Below are positions 1 to 9,100 of a DNA stretch of 64,000 nucleotides, in pieces (position 1 is the first letter of the stretch; every line of letters starts with the position of its first letter). Below the pieces are notes generated by a model. The model did not search any database, was not told the DNA's origin, and saw only the letters and a program-made list of their open reading frames with translations. Made by a program: the position numbers and the translations under genes. The DNA is from Pseudorhizobium flavum (lineage in GTDB: Bacteria; Pseudomonadota; Alphaproteobacteria; Rhizobiales; Rhizobiaceae): the NCBI RefSeq assembly GCF_902502825.2, contig NZ_LR723670.1, positions 124,001 to 188,000 of the forward strand. The letters run 5' to 3'.

Positions 1-153
1 CTCTGTACCCCCTGCGGTGGCTGCCGGCAGAAGATTGCCGAGTTCGCGTCGGCGGATACACGGATTTATCTCTGCGACGATCAGGGGGTCCAGAAGACAG
101 TGACCATGGCTGAACTCCTGCCCTACGCCTTCGAGACGGACGTGATCGGATGA
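1..153 (+). CDS. cdd: Cytidine deaminase, C-terminal part (cut by window start)
   Basis: The frame is open from the first base and ends at TGA 151-153, giving the last 50 residues. It contains the second half of the zinc site of small cytidine deaminases, T-P-C-G-G-C-R-Q (the PCxxC pair). The catalytic HAE motif must lie upstream of the window. The enzyme deaminates cytidine and deoxycytidine to the uracil nucleosides in the cytoplasm. The stop overlaps the ATG of the next gene (ATGA at 150-153), so it is probably the upstream member of a translationally coupled cdd-punA-deoC-deoA salvage operon. The family call is firm for the visible part. Confidence 0.9.
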   Translation, partial: LCTPCGGCRQKIAEFASADTRIYLCDDQGVQKTVTMAELLPYAFETDVIG

Positions 154-950
154 GGGACGTTGCGGATCTTCTCGTCGATCGGTTGAACGGGCTGATGCCG
201 CGTTGCGCCGTCGTGCTTGGCTCTGGCCTTGGCTCGCTGGTCGAGAACATCTCCGATCCGGTTCGCATTCCCTATCGCGACCTGCCGGGTTTTCCGGTGA
301 GTGGTGTGACAGGTCATGCGGGCGAACTCGTCGCCGGCCATCTGGGTCGGGAGCCGGTCATCATGCTTTCGGGCCGTGCCCACTACTACGAGAAGGGCGA
401 CCCGCGCGCCATGCGCTTCCCTATCGAGGTTTTGAAGGGGCTTGGCGTCCAGTCGCTTGTCCTGACGAACTCTGCGGGTTCTCTGCGTCAGGACATGCCG
501 CCGGGCTCGGTGATGCAGATCACCGACCACATCAACTACTCTGGCATGAATCCTCTGATCGGGGAGGAGGGCGACCGGCGGTTCGTGGGAATGACCAACG
601 CCTATGATGCCGAAATCGCAACCGACATGCGCAACGCGGCGATACGCTGCGGCATCCCGCTGTTCACCGGCGTCTACATGTGGTTTTCCGGCCCGAGCTT
701 TGAGACGCCGGCGGAAATCCGGATGGCGCGGACTTTGGGAGCAGATGCCGTCGGTATGTCCACCGTCCCGGAGGTGATCCTGGCACGCTTCTTCGGTCTG
801 CGCGTTGCCGCGGCTTCGGTGATCACGAATTTCGGTGCCGGCATGACCGGAGGGGAGCTCAGTCACGAGGAGACGAAGGATATGGCGCCTGTCGGCGGCC
901 GCCGCCTAGCCGCCATCCTTGAGGAAATGCTGGCGGACAAGGGACTGTGA
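150..950 (+). CDS. punA: Purine nucleoside phosphorylase (trimeric, family 2)
   Basis: This 266-residue protein cleaves purine (deoxy)nucleosides with phosphate to the free base and (deoxy)ribose-1-phosphate. Visible signatures of the trimeric PNP family are GSGLG near residue 25 (phosphate loop), GRAHYYE near 76, LTNSAGS near 107, the FSGPSFETPAE block near 180, GMSTVPE near 200 and VITNFGAG near 225. Length is normal for the family (about 260-290). Its ATG overlaps the cdd stop by ATGA, implying translational coupling. DeoC follows after about 110 bases. It could equally be labelled deoD-like or xapA-like, but the sequence type is the trimeric PunA class. Confidence 0.92.
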   Translation: MRDVADLLVDRLNGLMPRCAVVLGSGLGSLVENISDPVRIPYRDLPGFPVSGVTGHAGELVAGHLGREPVIMLSGRAHYYEKGDPRAMRFPIEVLKGLGVQSLVLTNSAGSLRQDMPPGSVMQITDHINYSGMNPLIGEEGDRRFVGMTNAYDAEIATDMRNAAIRCGIPLFTGVYMWFSGPSFETPAEIRMARTLGADAVGMSTVPEVILARFFGLRVAAASVITNFGAGMTGGELSHEETKDMAPVGGRRLAAILEEMLADKGL

Positions 951-1060
951 CACAGACCGGTGCAGGTTTTTGGTCACCCTTGCATGGGATTGCGAAAATC
1001 GGCGGGTTGCGTCCGATCGTTTGAACGCCGATGATGAAGCCTGACGAGGAGGTATCAGCC

Positions 1061-1831
1061 ATGGAGATCAACACTCCGCGGGAAGCCGCCAGCTTCGCGC
1101 TTTCTCTGCTCGACCTCACCAACCTTCGCGATGATTGCGATGCGGCTGCGATCGAGACACTGTGCCGGCGGGCGCAAACCCCTTACGGCTCTGCGGCCGC
1201 GATCTGCATCTGGCCGCGATTCGTGGCGCAGGCGAGGGCGCTCCTCGGGCAGGGGCATCCGGTCCGTATCGCGACAGTGGTGAATTTCCCGTCGGGCGAC
1301 CTTCCGGTAATCGATGTGGTGGAGGAGACGCGGCAGGCGATCGCCGATGGTGCCGATGAGATCGACCTCGTCATTCCCTACCGACGCCTTCTTGATGGCG
1401 ACGAAGCCGCCGTCACCGACATGGTCGAGGCAGTACGCATTGCCTGCCCACAGGCCTGCCTCAAGGTCATCCTGGAGACCGGCGAACTCAAGGACAGCGT
1501 CCTGATAGGCCGGGCATCCGAACTGGCGATCGCGGCCGGTGCCGATTTCATCAAGACCTCCACGGGCAAGGTGTCCGTCAACGCCACGCTCGAGGCTGCG
1601 GACATTATGCTGCGCACCATCCGAGCGTCCCGGAAGCGCGTCGGCTTTAAGCCCGCAGGGGGTATCGCCACGGTCTCCGACGCAGACCTCTATCTGCGGC
1701 TTGCCGAAACCATCATGGGGCCGAATTGGGTCATGCCGTCGACGTTCCGGTTTGGTGCGTCCGGTCTTCTCGACGACATTCTGGCGGTGCTGAGTGGCGC
1801 CGCCTCGCCGCGCGCAGCCACGGGCTACTGA
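1061..1831 (+). CDS. deoC: Deoxyribose-phosphate aldolase
   Basis: The product cleaves 2-deoxyribose-5-phosphate to glyceraldehyde-3-phosphate and acetaldehyde, the last step of deoxynucleoside catabolism. The Schiff-base lysine lies in DFIKTSTGK and the second conserved lysine in VGFKPAGGI, both typical of class I DeoC. The open frame extends up to 1031, but a strong GAGGAGG at 1046-1052 sits 8 bases before ATG 1061, so I take 1061 as the start (256 residues, a normal length). It is followed after 4 bases by deoA. Confidence 0.95.
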   Translation: MEINTPREAASFALSLLDLTNLRDDCDAAAIETLCRRAQTPYGSAAAICIWPRFVAQARALLGQGHPVRIATVVNFPSGDLPVIDVVEETRQAIADGADEIDLVIPYRRLLDGDEAAVTDMVEAVRIACPQACLKVILETGELKDSVLIGRASELAIAAGADFIKTSTGKVSVNATLEAADIMLRTIRASRKRVGFKPAGGIATVSDADLYLRLAETIMGPNWVMPSTFRFGASGLLDDILAVLSGAASPRAATGY

Positions 1832-1835
1832 CGGC

Positions 1836-3146
1836 ATGATTCCCCAGGAGATCATCCGCCGGAAGCGCGACGGGCAGGAGCTTGCGGCTGAGGAGATCTC
1901 GGCCTTCATCGAAAGGCTGACCCGCGACGATATCAGCGAAGGGCAAGCTGCTGCCTTCGCCATGGCTGTCTTCTTTCGGGGCATGTCCCGCGACGAAACG
2001 GTCGCGCTCACTCTTGCCATGCGCGATTCCGGCGAGGTCATGGATTGGCCGGGTGTGGGCCGGCCCGTATCCGACAAGCATTCTACCGGTGGTGTCGGAG
2101 ACAACGTCTCCCTGATGCTTGCCCCCATCGTCGCGGCCTGCGGGCTCGCAGTGCCGATGATCTCCGGCAGGGGGCTCGGCCATACTGGCGGGACGCTGGA
2201 CAAGCTCCAGTCGATCCCGGGCTACAATGTCATGCCGGATCCCGTGCTGCTCCGCCGGGTCGTTTCCGATGTGGGCTGTGCCATCATTGGCCAGACGGGG
2301 GATCTCGCGCCGGCGGATCGGCGCCTTTACGCCATCCGCGACGTGACCGCGACGGTGGAGTCCGTGCCTCTCATCACTGCCTCCATCCTTTCGAAGAAGC
2401 TCGCTGCCGGGCTCCAGACACTCGTACTGGACGTGAAGGTTGGCAATGGCGCCTTCATGGAAGCCCCAGAGGATGCCGCCAGGCTCGCCCGCTCCCTTGT
2501 CGATGTCGCCAACGGAGCCGGGACCCGTACGAGCGCGCTTCTGACCGACATGAACCAGCCGCTCGCCGATGCTGCTGGCAACGCGGTCGAAGTCAGGAAT
2601 GCCATCGATTTCCTGATGGGGCGGAAGAACGGCAGCCGGCTGGATGAGGTGGTCGTCGCGCTTGCGGCCGAGATGCTCCAGCAGGCGCAAGCCCGCCGTA
2701 GCGCAGAGGAGGCCCGGGCCGCAGCCATTGCCGCACTCGACAGTGGCAAGGCCCTGGAGATCTTCGCCCGCATGGTCCACGCCCTTGGCGGACCTTCCGA
2801 CTTCACAGAGAAGCCGGACCAATATTTGCCAAAGGCACCGGTTGTCATGCCCGTGCCGGCCCCGCACGGCGGCTGGCTTGCTGCCTGCGCAACGCGTGAC
2901 GTGGGTCTCGCTGTCGTCGAGCTCGGCGGAGGCCGCAAACGTCCTCAGGATAGCATCGATCACGGGGTCGGCGTCGACCGGATACAGCCACTCGGGACAA
3001 AGGTGTCGGAGGGTGATCCGATTGCCTTCGTGCATGCAAACACCGAAGCACAAGCACAAGGTGCTGTGGCCGCGCTCACGCGTTCGTTCCGCATTGCCGA
3101 TGCTGCGCCGGAGCCTACTCCGGTCGTGCTTGAACGGATCGCCTGA
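1836..3146 (+). CDS. deoA: Thymidine phosphorylase
   Basis: DeoA phosphorolyses thymidine and deoxyuridine to thymine or uracil and deoxyribose-1-phosphate. The 436-residue protein carries the family signature K-H-S-T-G-G-V-G-D around residue 84 and SGRGLGHTGGTLDKL shortly after. These bind phosphate and the pyrimidine base. Length is close to the E. coli enzyme (440). Start ATG 1836 lies 4 bases after the deoC stop; the open frame continues further upstream but only inside deoC. The gene is the last of the plus-strand salvage operon and its stop directly abuts the stop of a convergent gene. Confidence 0.95.
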   Translation: MIPQEIIRRKRDGQELAAEEISAFIERLTRDDISEGQAAAFAMAVFFRGMSRDETVALTLAMRDSGEVMDWPGVGRPVSDKHSTGGVGDNVSLMLAPIVAACGLAVPMISGRGLGHTGGTLDKLQSIPGYNVMPDPVLLRRVVSDVGCAIIGQTGDLAPADRRLYAIRDVTATVESVPLITASILSKKLAAGLQTLVLDVKVGNGAFMEAPEDAARLARSLVDVANGAGTRTSALLTDMNQPLADAAGNAVEVRNAIDFLMGRKNGSRLDEVVVALAAEMLQQAQARRSAEEARAAAIAALDSGKALEIFARMVHALGGPSDFTEKPDQYLPKAPVVMPVPAPHGGWLAACATRDVGLAVVELGGGRKRPQDSIDHGVGVDRIQPLGTKVSEGDPIAFVHANTEAQAQGAVAALTRSFRIADAAPEPTPVVLERIA

Positions 3147-3656
3147 TCACTGCGACAGTCTCAGCGTCCCGCGCTCTACCCTGAAGGACGTCAGCTTTTT
3201 CAGGAAGCTCATGCCGACCAGTGCCGAGGAAAGCGCCGTGTCGCGCAGCACGAACGCATCTACCTGCCGCACCCGTACGCCCTGGAGCTCAACCTCATCC
3301 AGCACGACATGCGCAGCCTCGGTCTTGCCATTGGCCGTGCTGACCTGGTGCTTGAACTGCAGCCGGCTGCCGGCGATGCCGATCCGTCGCGCTGTGCTTT
3401 CGTTCAGGGCGACCAAGGAGGCGCCGGTGTCGATCATGCCCTCGACGGGCCGCCCATTGATGCGGAAGACGGCGTTGAAGTGTCCCCGGTCGTCGGCAGA
3501 AATCGCCGCAAGCCGCGCAGGCGACGGCGGCGCCGAGGGCGCAGTGGCCTGCGTCGTCTCCACCGGCTCCGAGATGTCCGTCAGCCCGAGCAGTGACGGC
3601 ACCTGCGACATGAGAACGGCGCCGACCGCGAACAGGAAGATGTTGCGTCCGATCAT
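3147..3656 (-). CDS. Membrane-anchored retropepsin-like aspartic protease (TIGR02281 type)
   Basis: The roughly 169-residue protein starts with a hydrophobic segment (residues about 3-20) that would anchor it in the inner membrane. A single aspartic-protease half-domain follows, with the catalytic motif IDTGAS (Asp-Thr-Gly-Ala-Ser) preceded by the beta-hairpin FRINGRPVEG. This is the clan AA retropepsin-like architecture common in alphaproteobacteria, acting as a dimer in the periplasm; the substrate is unknown. Start ATG 3656 is preceded by a G-rich run; GTG 3671 in the same frame is an alternative. It sits between the two convergent nucleoside-salvage operons without an obvious link to them. 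Confidence 0.8.
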   Translation of the reverse strand: MIGRNIFLFAVGAVLMSQVPSLLGLTDISEPVETTQATAPSAPPSPARLAAISADDRGHFNAVFRINGRPVEGMIDTGASLVALNESTARRIGIAGSRLQFKHQVSTANGKTEAAHVVLDEVELQGVRVRQVDAFVLRDTALSSALVGMSFLKKLTSFRVERGTLRLSQ

Positions 3657-3779
3657 GCTGGCCCCCGCCACGTTCTCAACTCGGCACGACTTTACATCAT
3701 TGCCGATGAAGAATGTGCTGAACGCGATGCCGCCGGGGCCTGAAACTCGTCTCGTCGTAAAGAGCCGGTTAAGGTGCCG

Positions 3780-4409
3780 CTATTTCGTTCCGTACATCCG
3801 ATCCCCGGCGTCGCCGAGACCGGGGACGATGTAGCCGTTCTCGTTGAGGTGGCTGTCGATGGATGCCGTGTAGACAGGCACGTCCGGGTGATGCTTTCGG
3901 AAGCTCTCGATGCCTTCCGGTGCTGCCAGCAGGCAGAGGAAGCGGATGTTGTGCGCCCCGCGCTCCTTCAGCTTGTCGATCGCAGCGATCGCCGAATTGC
4001 CGGTCGCCAGCATCGGATCGACCACGATGATCAGCCGTTCCGCGATGTCATCGGGCGCCTTGAAGAAGTACTCCACCGCCTGCAGCGTCTCGTGGTCGCG
4101 GTAGACCCCGATGTGTGAGACGCGGGCGGAGGGAACCAGTTCCAGCATGCCCTCGAGAAGACCGTTTCCGGCGCGCAGGATCGATGCGAAGACGAGTTTC
4201 TTGCCTTCGAGGACCGGCGATTGCATCTCCTGAAGTGGCGTCTCGATGGTTTCCATCGTCAGTTCGAGATCGCGGGTGACCTCGTAGCAGAGCAAGGTGG
4301 AGATTTCGCGCAGCAGACGCCGGAATCCCGCCGTCGATGTCTCCTTCTTGCGCATGATCGTCAGCTTGTGCTGCACCAGCGGATGATCGATGACCGTGAC
4401 GCCGTCCAT
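3780..4409 (-). CDS. upp: Uracil phosphoribosyltransferase
   Basis: Upp joins uracil and PRPP to give UMP. The 209-residue product is the standard length and shows ASILRAGNG (substrate loop), the PRPP-binding loop [10 protein letters not shown] near residue 130 and the C-terminal uracil-binding block [13 protein letters not shown]. Its ATG shares one base with the stop of add (TGATG at 4409), so it is translationally coupled. It is the last gene of the minus-strand deoB-add-upp operon and supplies the nucleotide step for uracil released by thymidine phosphorylase. Confidence 0.97.
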   Translation of the reverse strand: MDGVTVIDHPLVQHKLTIMRKKETSTAGFRRLLREISTLLCYEVTRDLELTMETIETPLQEMQSPVLEGKKLVFASILRAGNGLLEGMLELVPSARVSHIGVYRDHETLQAVEYFFKAPDDIAERLIIVVDPMLATGNSAIAAIDKLKERGAHNIRFLCLLAAPEGIESFRKHHPDVPVYTASIDSHLNENGYIVPGLGDAGDRMYGTK

Positions 4410-5497
4410 CAGAACTGCCTTCCCCTGTTGTTGATGTTTCTCTTCTTTATTGGTTGGCGGAAAACCGCAAGTCCCTGGGCCTGGTTTGCCCGTGGTTGAG
4501 CCGCCAAAGTGTCGTCAGGCAACCGCTCAAGCAGCCGCTGGCGTGTTGCCTCGTCGACGAAGGCCGCCTCGATCGCAGTGCGGGTCATGGCATTGATCTC
4601 GGCATCCGAAAAACCCATTACGCTGGAAGCGATCTCATATTCCCGCTCAAGCGACGTGTGGAAGAAGGGCGGATCGTCCGAGTTGAGACACACCCGGACC
4701 CCCTCCTTGTGGAGCCGGCGTAGCGGGTGGTGGTGGAAGTCAGGGTAGACGTTGAGGGCAACGTTTGAGCCGGGGCAGACCTCCAGAACCGTGCCGAGAT
4801 CGCGGAGACGCGCAACGAGTTCCGGATCCTCCACGGCGCGCACCCCGTGGCCAAGACGCGAGGGGCGCACGAGGTCGAGTGCATCGATGACGCTGAACGG
4901 GCCACAGACCTCGCCTGCATGGATCGTCAATCCAAGACCTGCGTCCCGGGCGATGTCGAAGGCACGGGCATAGTCGGCGACGCGGCCCATGCGCTCCTCG
5001 CCTGCCATGTTGAAACCGGTCACCAGCGGGTTTTGGCTGCGCGCGGCATATTCGGCAGCGGCGATGACGCTATCCGGGCCAAAGTGACGCTCGCCGGTCA
5101 CGATGATGCGGGCCTCGATACCCGTCTTCTCACCCGCCCGGCGTATACCTTCGCAGATGCCGGAGAGATAGGCGTCGGCGCCAAGTCCGATCCGGTCACC
5201 ATGATCGGGAGAAACGATGATCTCGCTGTAGATCGTGTTCGCCCCGGCCAGTTCCGTGAGATAACTCTCCGTCAGCAGCGCATAATCCGCATCCGTGCGG
5301 AACAGAGCAGCGACGCGGTCATAGCAGACGAGAAACTCCGAGAAGTCGTTCCAGACATAGGCGCCATCGCGGAGGAAGCCGGTTGTGTCGACGCCGTATT
5401 TATCCGCCTGCTTCGCGGCAAGAACCGGCGGTGCTGCCCCTTCGATATGGCAGTGGATCTCGGCCTTCAGGAGATGTCGGGTCAAAGGAAACTCCAT
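4409..5497 (-). CDS. add: Adenosine deaminase family protein
   Basis: This 362-residue TIM-barrel metal hydrolase deaminates adenosine or deoxyadenosine to inosine. Zinc ligands are visible as HCHIEGA near the N-terminus (HxH), THIHAGE-type IHAGEV near 195, LGHGV near 220 and NSDDP near 290. E. coli Add has HTHLDGA at the first site, so the Cys and Glu variants place it in the broader bacterial adenosine/adenine deaminase group; adenosine is favoured by context. It overlaps the end of deoB by 16 bases and the start of upp by 1 base. Confidence 0.9.
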   Translation of the reverse strand: MEFPLTRHLLKAEIHCHIEGAAPPVLAAKQADKYGVDTTGFLRDGAYVWNDFSEFLVCYDRVAALFRTDADYALLTESYLTELAGANTIYSEIIVSPDHGDRIGLGADAYLSGICEGIRRAGEKTGIEARIIVTGERHFGPDSVIAAAEYAARSQNPLVTGFNMAGEERMGRVADYARAFDIARDAGLGLTIHAGEVCGPFSVIDALDLVRPSRLGHGVRAVEDPELVARLRDLGTVLEVCPGSNVALNVYPDFHHHPLRRLHKEGVRVCLNSDDPPFFHTSLEREYEIASSVMGFSDAEINAMTRTAIEAAFVDEATRQRLLERLPDDTLAAQPRANQAQGLAVFRQPIKKRNINNRGRQF

Positions 5498-6702
5498 CCA
5501 TGCGAGCCGGCGGGGATGCCGAGGTGCGCCGCCACCGACTCGCCAATATCCGCATAGGTCGGCCGGATACCGATGTCGCGAGAGCGGATTCCGGGACCGA
5601 AGGCCATGACGGGCACCCGCTCACGCGTATGGTCGGTGCCCCGCCACGTGGGATCGCAGCCGTGGTCAGCGGTGAGGATCACCAGATCCCCCGCCTTGAG
5701 CCGTCTATGAATTTCCGGCAGGGCGCGGTCGAAGCTCTCGAGCGCGGCTGCATAGCCAGCCACATCGCGCCGGTGACCATACAACTGGTCGAAGTCGACG
5801 AAGTTGGTGAAGACCAGGTCTCCGCTCTCGGCGACCTCCATGGCCTCAAGGGTGGCGGCCATCAAAGCGGCATTGCCGTTGGCCTTCACGACGCGGGATA
5901 CGCCCTGGTGGGCGAAGATATCGCCGATCTTGCCGATCGCATGGACCTTGCGCCCCGCTTCGGTAAGACGTTCCAGCAGGGTCGGCTCGGGTGGCGGGAC
6001 TGAAAAGTCGCGCCGGTTCCCTGTCCTTTCGAAGTCTGCCGGCCTCTCCCCGATGAAGGGACGGGCGATCACCCTGCCGATATTGAGCGGATCCACGAGA
6101 CGGCGCACCGTCTTGCAGAGATCGAGCAGCCGCTCCAGACCGAAATGGGTCTCATGGGCGGCGATCTGCAGCACGGAATCGCTGGACGTGTAGCAGATGG
6201 GTTTGCCGGAACGGATATGCTCCTCGCCGAGGCGCGCGATGATCTCGGTCCCGGACGCATGGCGGTTGCCGAGGATACCGGGCACGCCCCCCTCGCTGCA
6301 GATCGCCTCCACCAGTTCCGGCGGGAAGGCCTCCCCCTCGGAAGGGAAATAGCCCCAGTCGAACATCACAGGCGTGCCGGAAATCTCCCAATGGCCCGAT
6401 GGCGTATCCTTGCCCCGCGAAACTTCATCCGCGGCACCATGCAATCCAAAGATCCGCTCGGGAAGCGGCATGCCTGCCGGATAGTCGCCGCTCGCCAACC
6501 TCGCTATCTCCAGGAGGCCGAGTGAGGACATGTTGGGCAGCTTCAGCGGCCCCGTCCGCAAGCCCGCGCGGTCGGCGGCGCCGGCGGCACAGAATTCCGC
6601 GATGTGGCCGAGTGTGTTGGAGCCTAGATCGCCATAGGCTGCTGCATCGCGAGCGCCACCGACGCCGAAGGAATCCAGAACGAAGAGAAAGGCACGCGCC
6701 AT
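5482..6702 (-). CDS. deoB: Phosphopentomutase
   Basis: DeoB interconverts (deoxy)ribose-1-phosphate and (deoxy)ribose-5-phosphate, linking PNP and DeoA to DeoC. The 406-residue protein belongs to the alkaline-phosphatase superfamily: N-terminal metal site [13 protein letters not shown], a SGHWE-type active-site segment (PSGHWEISG, near residue 100), and C-terminal metal ligands in [13 protein letters not shown] and [11 protein letters not shown]. Length matches the family (about 400). It begins the minus-strand operon deoB-add-upp and overlaps add by 16 bases. With cdd, punA, deoC and deoA on the other strand it completes the pathway. Confidence 0.96.
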   Translation of the reverse strand: MARAFLFVLDSFGVGGARDAAAYGDLGSNTLGHIAEFCAAGAADRAGLRTGPLKLPNMSSLGLLEIARLASGDYPAGMPLPERIFGLHGAADEVSRGKDTPSGHWEISGTPVMFDWGYFPSEGEAFPPELVEAICSEGGVPGILGNRHASGTEIIARLGEEHIRSGKPICYTSSDSVLQIAAHETHFGLERLLDLCKTVRRLVDPLNIGRVIARPFIGERPADFERTGNRRDFSVPPPEPTLLERLTEAGRKVHAIGKIGDIFAHQGVSRVVKANGNAALMAATLEAMEVAESGDLVFTNFVDFDQLYGHRRDVAGYAAALESFDRALPEIHRRLKAGDLVILTADHGCDPTWRGTDHTRERVPVMAFGPGIRSRDIGIRPTYADIGESVAAHLGIPAGSHGWSFL

Positions 6703-6797
6703 CAGTCACCCGGGAAAAGTATCGCGCTGCCGAAGTCAGTCGCGCATCGGGTTACATATAGTTTAGCGCCTGCTTTGGCAAAGGGCGTGGTGGAGCA

Positions 6798-7382
6798 TCA
6801 ACAGTCGGCGCAAGTGATCTCCTTGCCGCTTCGAGAGCGGAAGTAGTAGTCGCGCCGGATGGTAATGTCGCGTATCTCGCTCGGTAACAGCCCCGGCATG
6901 AACATCAGCAGCCGGTGAGGGATCGACAGTTCCGCATGGACGATGAAGGAGTCTGGCACCTTCATCTGTGCGGGAATGTTGATGACGCTTCCAGTGCCAT
7001 AGGGCTTGCCCCCCGCCTCGTTCCACGACCAGGCGACCGTCGAACTGGAAGCGCCAACCTTGATCCCGGTGATGTCGAGAGAGATGTCCGATGCCCCGTA
7101 TGGCACGAAAATGCTCTGAGCGACATTCATCATCTCTGCGAGGGAGCTCTTGGAAACGCTCGGCTGCTGGGTCACGAGATCGGCGATCGCTCCGGAGGCA
7201 CGGGCAACCCTCTTCGAGACGCTCAGGCCGATCGTCAGTTCGAACACGGTGATGTAGATCATCAGGAGCAGCGGCGCGATCAAAGCGAACTCGACGGCGC
7301 CCACGCCTTGGCGGTCACGCCAGAGGCGCGCAGCGACCTTGCTGGCCTTCCTCACGATGCCGCTCGGCGTTGTCCATCCCAT
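6798..7382 (-). CDS. TadE-like minor pilin
   Basis: The 194-residue product has the TadE/TadG signature GVGAVEFALIAPLLLM, a pseudopilin-like transmembrane segment with the conserved Glu, at residues about 22-45, followed by a periplasmic region. TadE and TadF-like proteins are minor pseudopilins of Flp pili processed by the CpaA peptidase. The ATG at 7382 shares its A with the upstream stop (TGATG), so the two TadE-like genes are coupled; GTG 7385 is a possible alternative. It lies on the strand opposite the main cpa operon but clearly belongs to the same pilus locus. Confidence 0.88.
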   Translation of the reverse strand: MGWTTPSGIVRKASKVAARLWRDRQGVGAVEFALIAPLLLMIYITVFELTIGLSVSKRVARASGAIADLVTQQPSVSKSSLAEMMNVAQSIFVPYGASDISLDITGIKVGASSSTVAWSWNEAGGKPYGTGSVINIPAQMKVPDSFIVHAELSIPHRLLMFMPGLLPSEIRDITIRRDYYFRSRSGKEITCADC

Positions 7383-7993
7383 CACTCGTAGTCCTCGTTC
7401 TGGAAGGAGGCAGTGGCAACGATCAGGAATTCCTTGGGAAGCGATCCGTCAGCCGGTCTCAGGCCGGAAATATAGGGGCGCACGAGATCGGTAACGACGC
7501 TCCACCGGTAATAGGCGCGCAGCATGTTGATGCTGGCCGGCCCGCCGGGAGCGAACGTATCCGTCGCGTCCAGGTCGCCGTTCTTGCGCGGGATGTCGTC
7601 GGGAATCTCGGCGAACTTGGAGAAGCTGCGGATGTCGAGGATCAGCTTGCTGCTGTCCTCTCCGCTGCATGTGATGAGGATGGATACCTCGTCGCAGAAC
7701 TTGCCGCGAAAATCGGCCTTGGTGGTATTCGCAGCCGTGATCTGCCCCGTCCGTATCTGGCGGGAGAGCGTATCGACTGCGTTGGAGACCAGTTGCTCAC
7801 CGGTGAATGCGACAAAGGTCTCGATGATGGCAAAGACGATCAGGAAATAGGGGATTGCGAGCAGGGCGAATTCGATCGCAGCAGCGCCGTCGCGCGAGCG
7901 GGCGAAGCGCGCGCTCAAGCGTTGGCGACGGGCGCAGGATACGTCATCCGGGGCATTGTGTTTGTTCCGGCACATGATTGATCCCGCTGTCAC
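7382..7993 (-). CDS. TadE/TadG-like pilus assembly protein
   Basis: The 203-residue protein carries GAAAIEFALLAIPYFLIVF at about residues 36-54, the TadE-type N-terminal helix with the conserved Glu, then a periplasmic domain. A basic stretch (CARRQRLSARFARSRDG) precedes it, as expected for an inside-positive orientation. The first ATG is at 7993 and a second in-frame ATG at 7975 could be used. Its stop overlaps the start of the next TadE-like gene. The role is that of a minor pilin or pilus-biogenesis factor of the Flp system encoded next door. Confidence 0.85.
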   Translation of the reverse strand: MTAGSIMCRNKHNAPDDVSCARRQRLSARFARSRDGAAAIEFALLAIPYFLIVFAIIETFVAFTGEQLVSNAVDTLSRQIRTGQITAANTTKADFRGKFCDEVSILITCSGEDSSKLILDIRSFSKFAEIPDDIPRKNGDLDATDTFAPGGPASINMLRAYYRWSVVTDLVRPYISGLRPADGSLPKEFLIVATASFQNEDYE

Positions 7994-8073
7994 GCAGGTG
8001 ATGTTAGGGGTCGATTATTGACAAAGCGTTTCGGACGCCGCTGCATTTGCAGTCAAACGGCAACACGGAATGG

Positions 8074-8511
8074 CTACGGCGTGCCCTGCGGGAATTCCGC
8101 ATGTTCCTCACACGTTGGCGTGCAGGAGAGGATTTTGCGGTCGGACGGGCGGAATACGCGAACCGTGTTCCCCTCATCGATCGACACGAGCACACGCTCG
8201 TCGGCGATGGCATTGCCGTCGCTGTCCAGCAGGACGAGGTTGGTGGTGCCGAAGCTGCGGCCCGTGACAACGATGGTCGTCGGGTCGGCCACGGTGGCGT
8301 CGGCGACCTTGGCATTGCCGACGATGACCTTGCTGACCGGTCGGTCGAGCCGCAGGACCCGGGCATGGTTCATGAAGACGCGAAGAATGTCCTCCTCCTG
8401 GGCCGATGCTGGCCATGCGCCGCCCGCGAGCGCGAGCAGGGCGAGGCCGAGACGGAGGGCGAGCGTGCAGTACATTTCCTGGCCTTTGGATGGATGGTGC
8501 CTCGGCGACAA
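8074..8511 (-). CDS. Secreted protein with a CpaC-like secretin N-terminal domain
   Basis: The protein (145 residues, or 133 if ATG 8475 is used) has a signal peptide ending in AWPASAQ and then a domain resembling the N-terminus of CpaC/RcpA secretins (T2SS/T3SS pilus N domain): VLRLDRPVSKVIVGNAKVADATV, then GTTNLVLLD. The same pattern occurs in the full-length CpaC at 10525 (IVVDLPADAHDILVADPSMADAV). It lacks a secretin channel domain, so it may act as a periplasmic accessory to the outer-membrane pore. It ends in a Cys-containing tail (SCTPTCEEH). It faces away from pilA with about 290 bases between. Confidence 0.8.
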   Translation of the reverse strand: MSPRHHPSKGQEMYCTLALRLGLALLALAGGAWPASAQEEDILRVFMNHARVLRLDRPVSKVIVGNAKVADATVADPTTIVVTGRSFGTTNLVLLDSDGNAIADERVLVSIDEGNTVRVFRPSDRKILSCTPTCEEHAEFPQGTP

Positions 8512-8804
8512 TGCGGGATAGTGGTGAATGAAGCCTTAAGGATCAAAACGGGAGCGGGAGGCCGCAGCGCCATGTCCATCACCCGCATTTCCCGGAGTGC
8601 CGCCCGTTTGCGGTGCCGATCCTCTTGTTTTCTATCGGAATCCCCGGATGTCTTTGAGAAGGGAAGAGCGCTGCGGTATTATCACACCATTAACGATCTT
8701 CTTTAAGTGGATCGAAATCGTCTCTCGCTACGGTGCCTGCATCCGAACAACGGAAACAGTTGTCGGGATTTGCTGATTCACCAACGTGTCGTAGGAGAGT
8801 TCCA

Positions 8805-8990
8805 ATGTCGAAGTTTTTCGCTCGCTTCAAGAAAGATGAATCCGGTGCGACCGCCATCGAATATGGTCTGATCGCAGCCCTTATTTCCGTTGCCCTGATC
8901 GCCGGCGCAACCACGCTCGGCAACACGCTGAACGATACGTTCACGTCGCTTTCCGGCAAGATGCAGAACGCTAACGCCAAGACCTACTAA
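8805..8990 (+). CDS. pilA: Flp/Fap-type major pilin
   Basis: This 61-residue prepilin has a short basic leader (MSKFFARFKKDESG), the Flp processing signature G/ATAIEYGLIAALIS with the conserved Glu at +5, a single hydrophobic helix and a C-terminal TF-SLSGKM segment. CpaA, encoded next, should cleave after the glycine. Although the frame is open further upstream, GGAG at 8794-8797 positioned 7 bases before ATG 8805 sets the start. The 293 bases upstream separate it from a divergent gene and must hold its promoter; a hairpin lies downstream before cpaA, consistent with higher pilin expression. Confidence 0.95.
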   Translation: MSKFFARFKKDESGATAIEYGLIAALISVALIAGATTLGNTLNDTFTSLSGKMQNANAKTY

Positions 8991-9024
8991 TCCAGCAGCA
9001 ATTCTGCCGGACAAATTTTACAGA

Positions 9025-9044
9025 ACCGCTCCGAACGGAGCGGT
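9025..9044 (+). terminator. Hairpin between pilA and cpaA
   Basis: ACCGCTCC (9025-9032) and GGAGCGGT (9037-9044) form a perfect 8-bp stem with a GAAC loop, 35 bases after the pilA stop. There is no T-run after it, so it is more likely an attenuator or a transcript-stabilising 3' structure for pilA mRNA than a full terminator. Confidence 0.6.
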
Positions 9045-9100
9045 CTGAACCTCTTGGCTAGGGGAAAGGGTGCGGCAACCACGCCGCCGGGAGAGGACGT

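Noticed and set aside
8675..8707. CtrA box upstream of pilA
   Set aside because: TTAA...TTAA is present near 8690 but with 9 bases between the half-sites, not 7.
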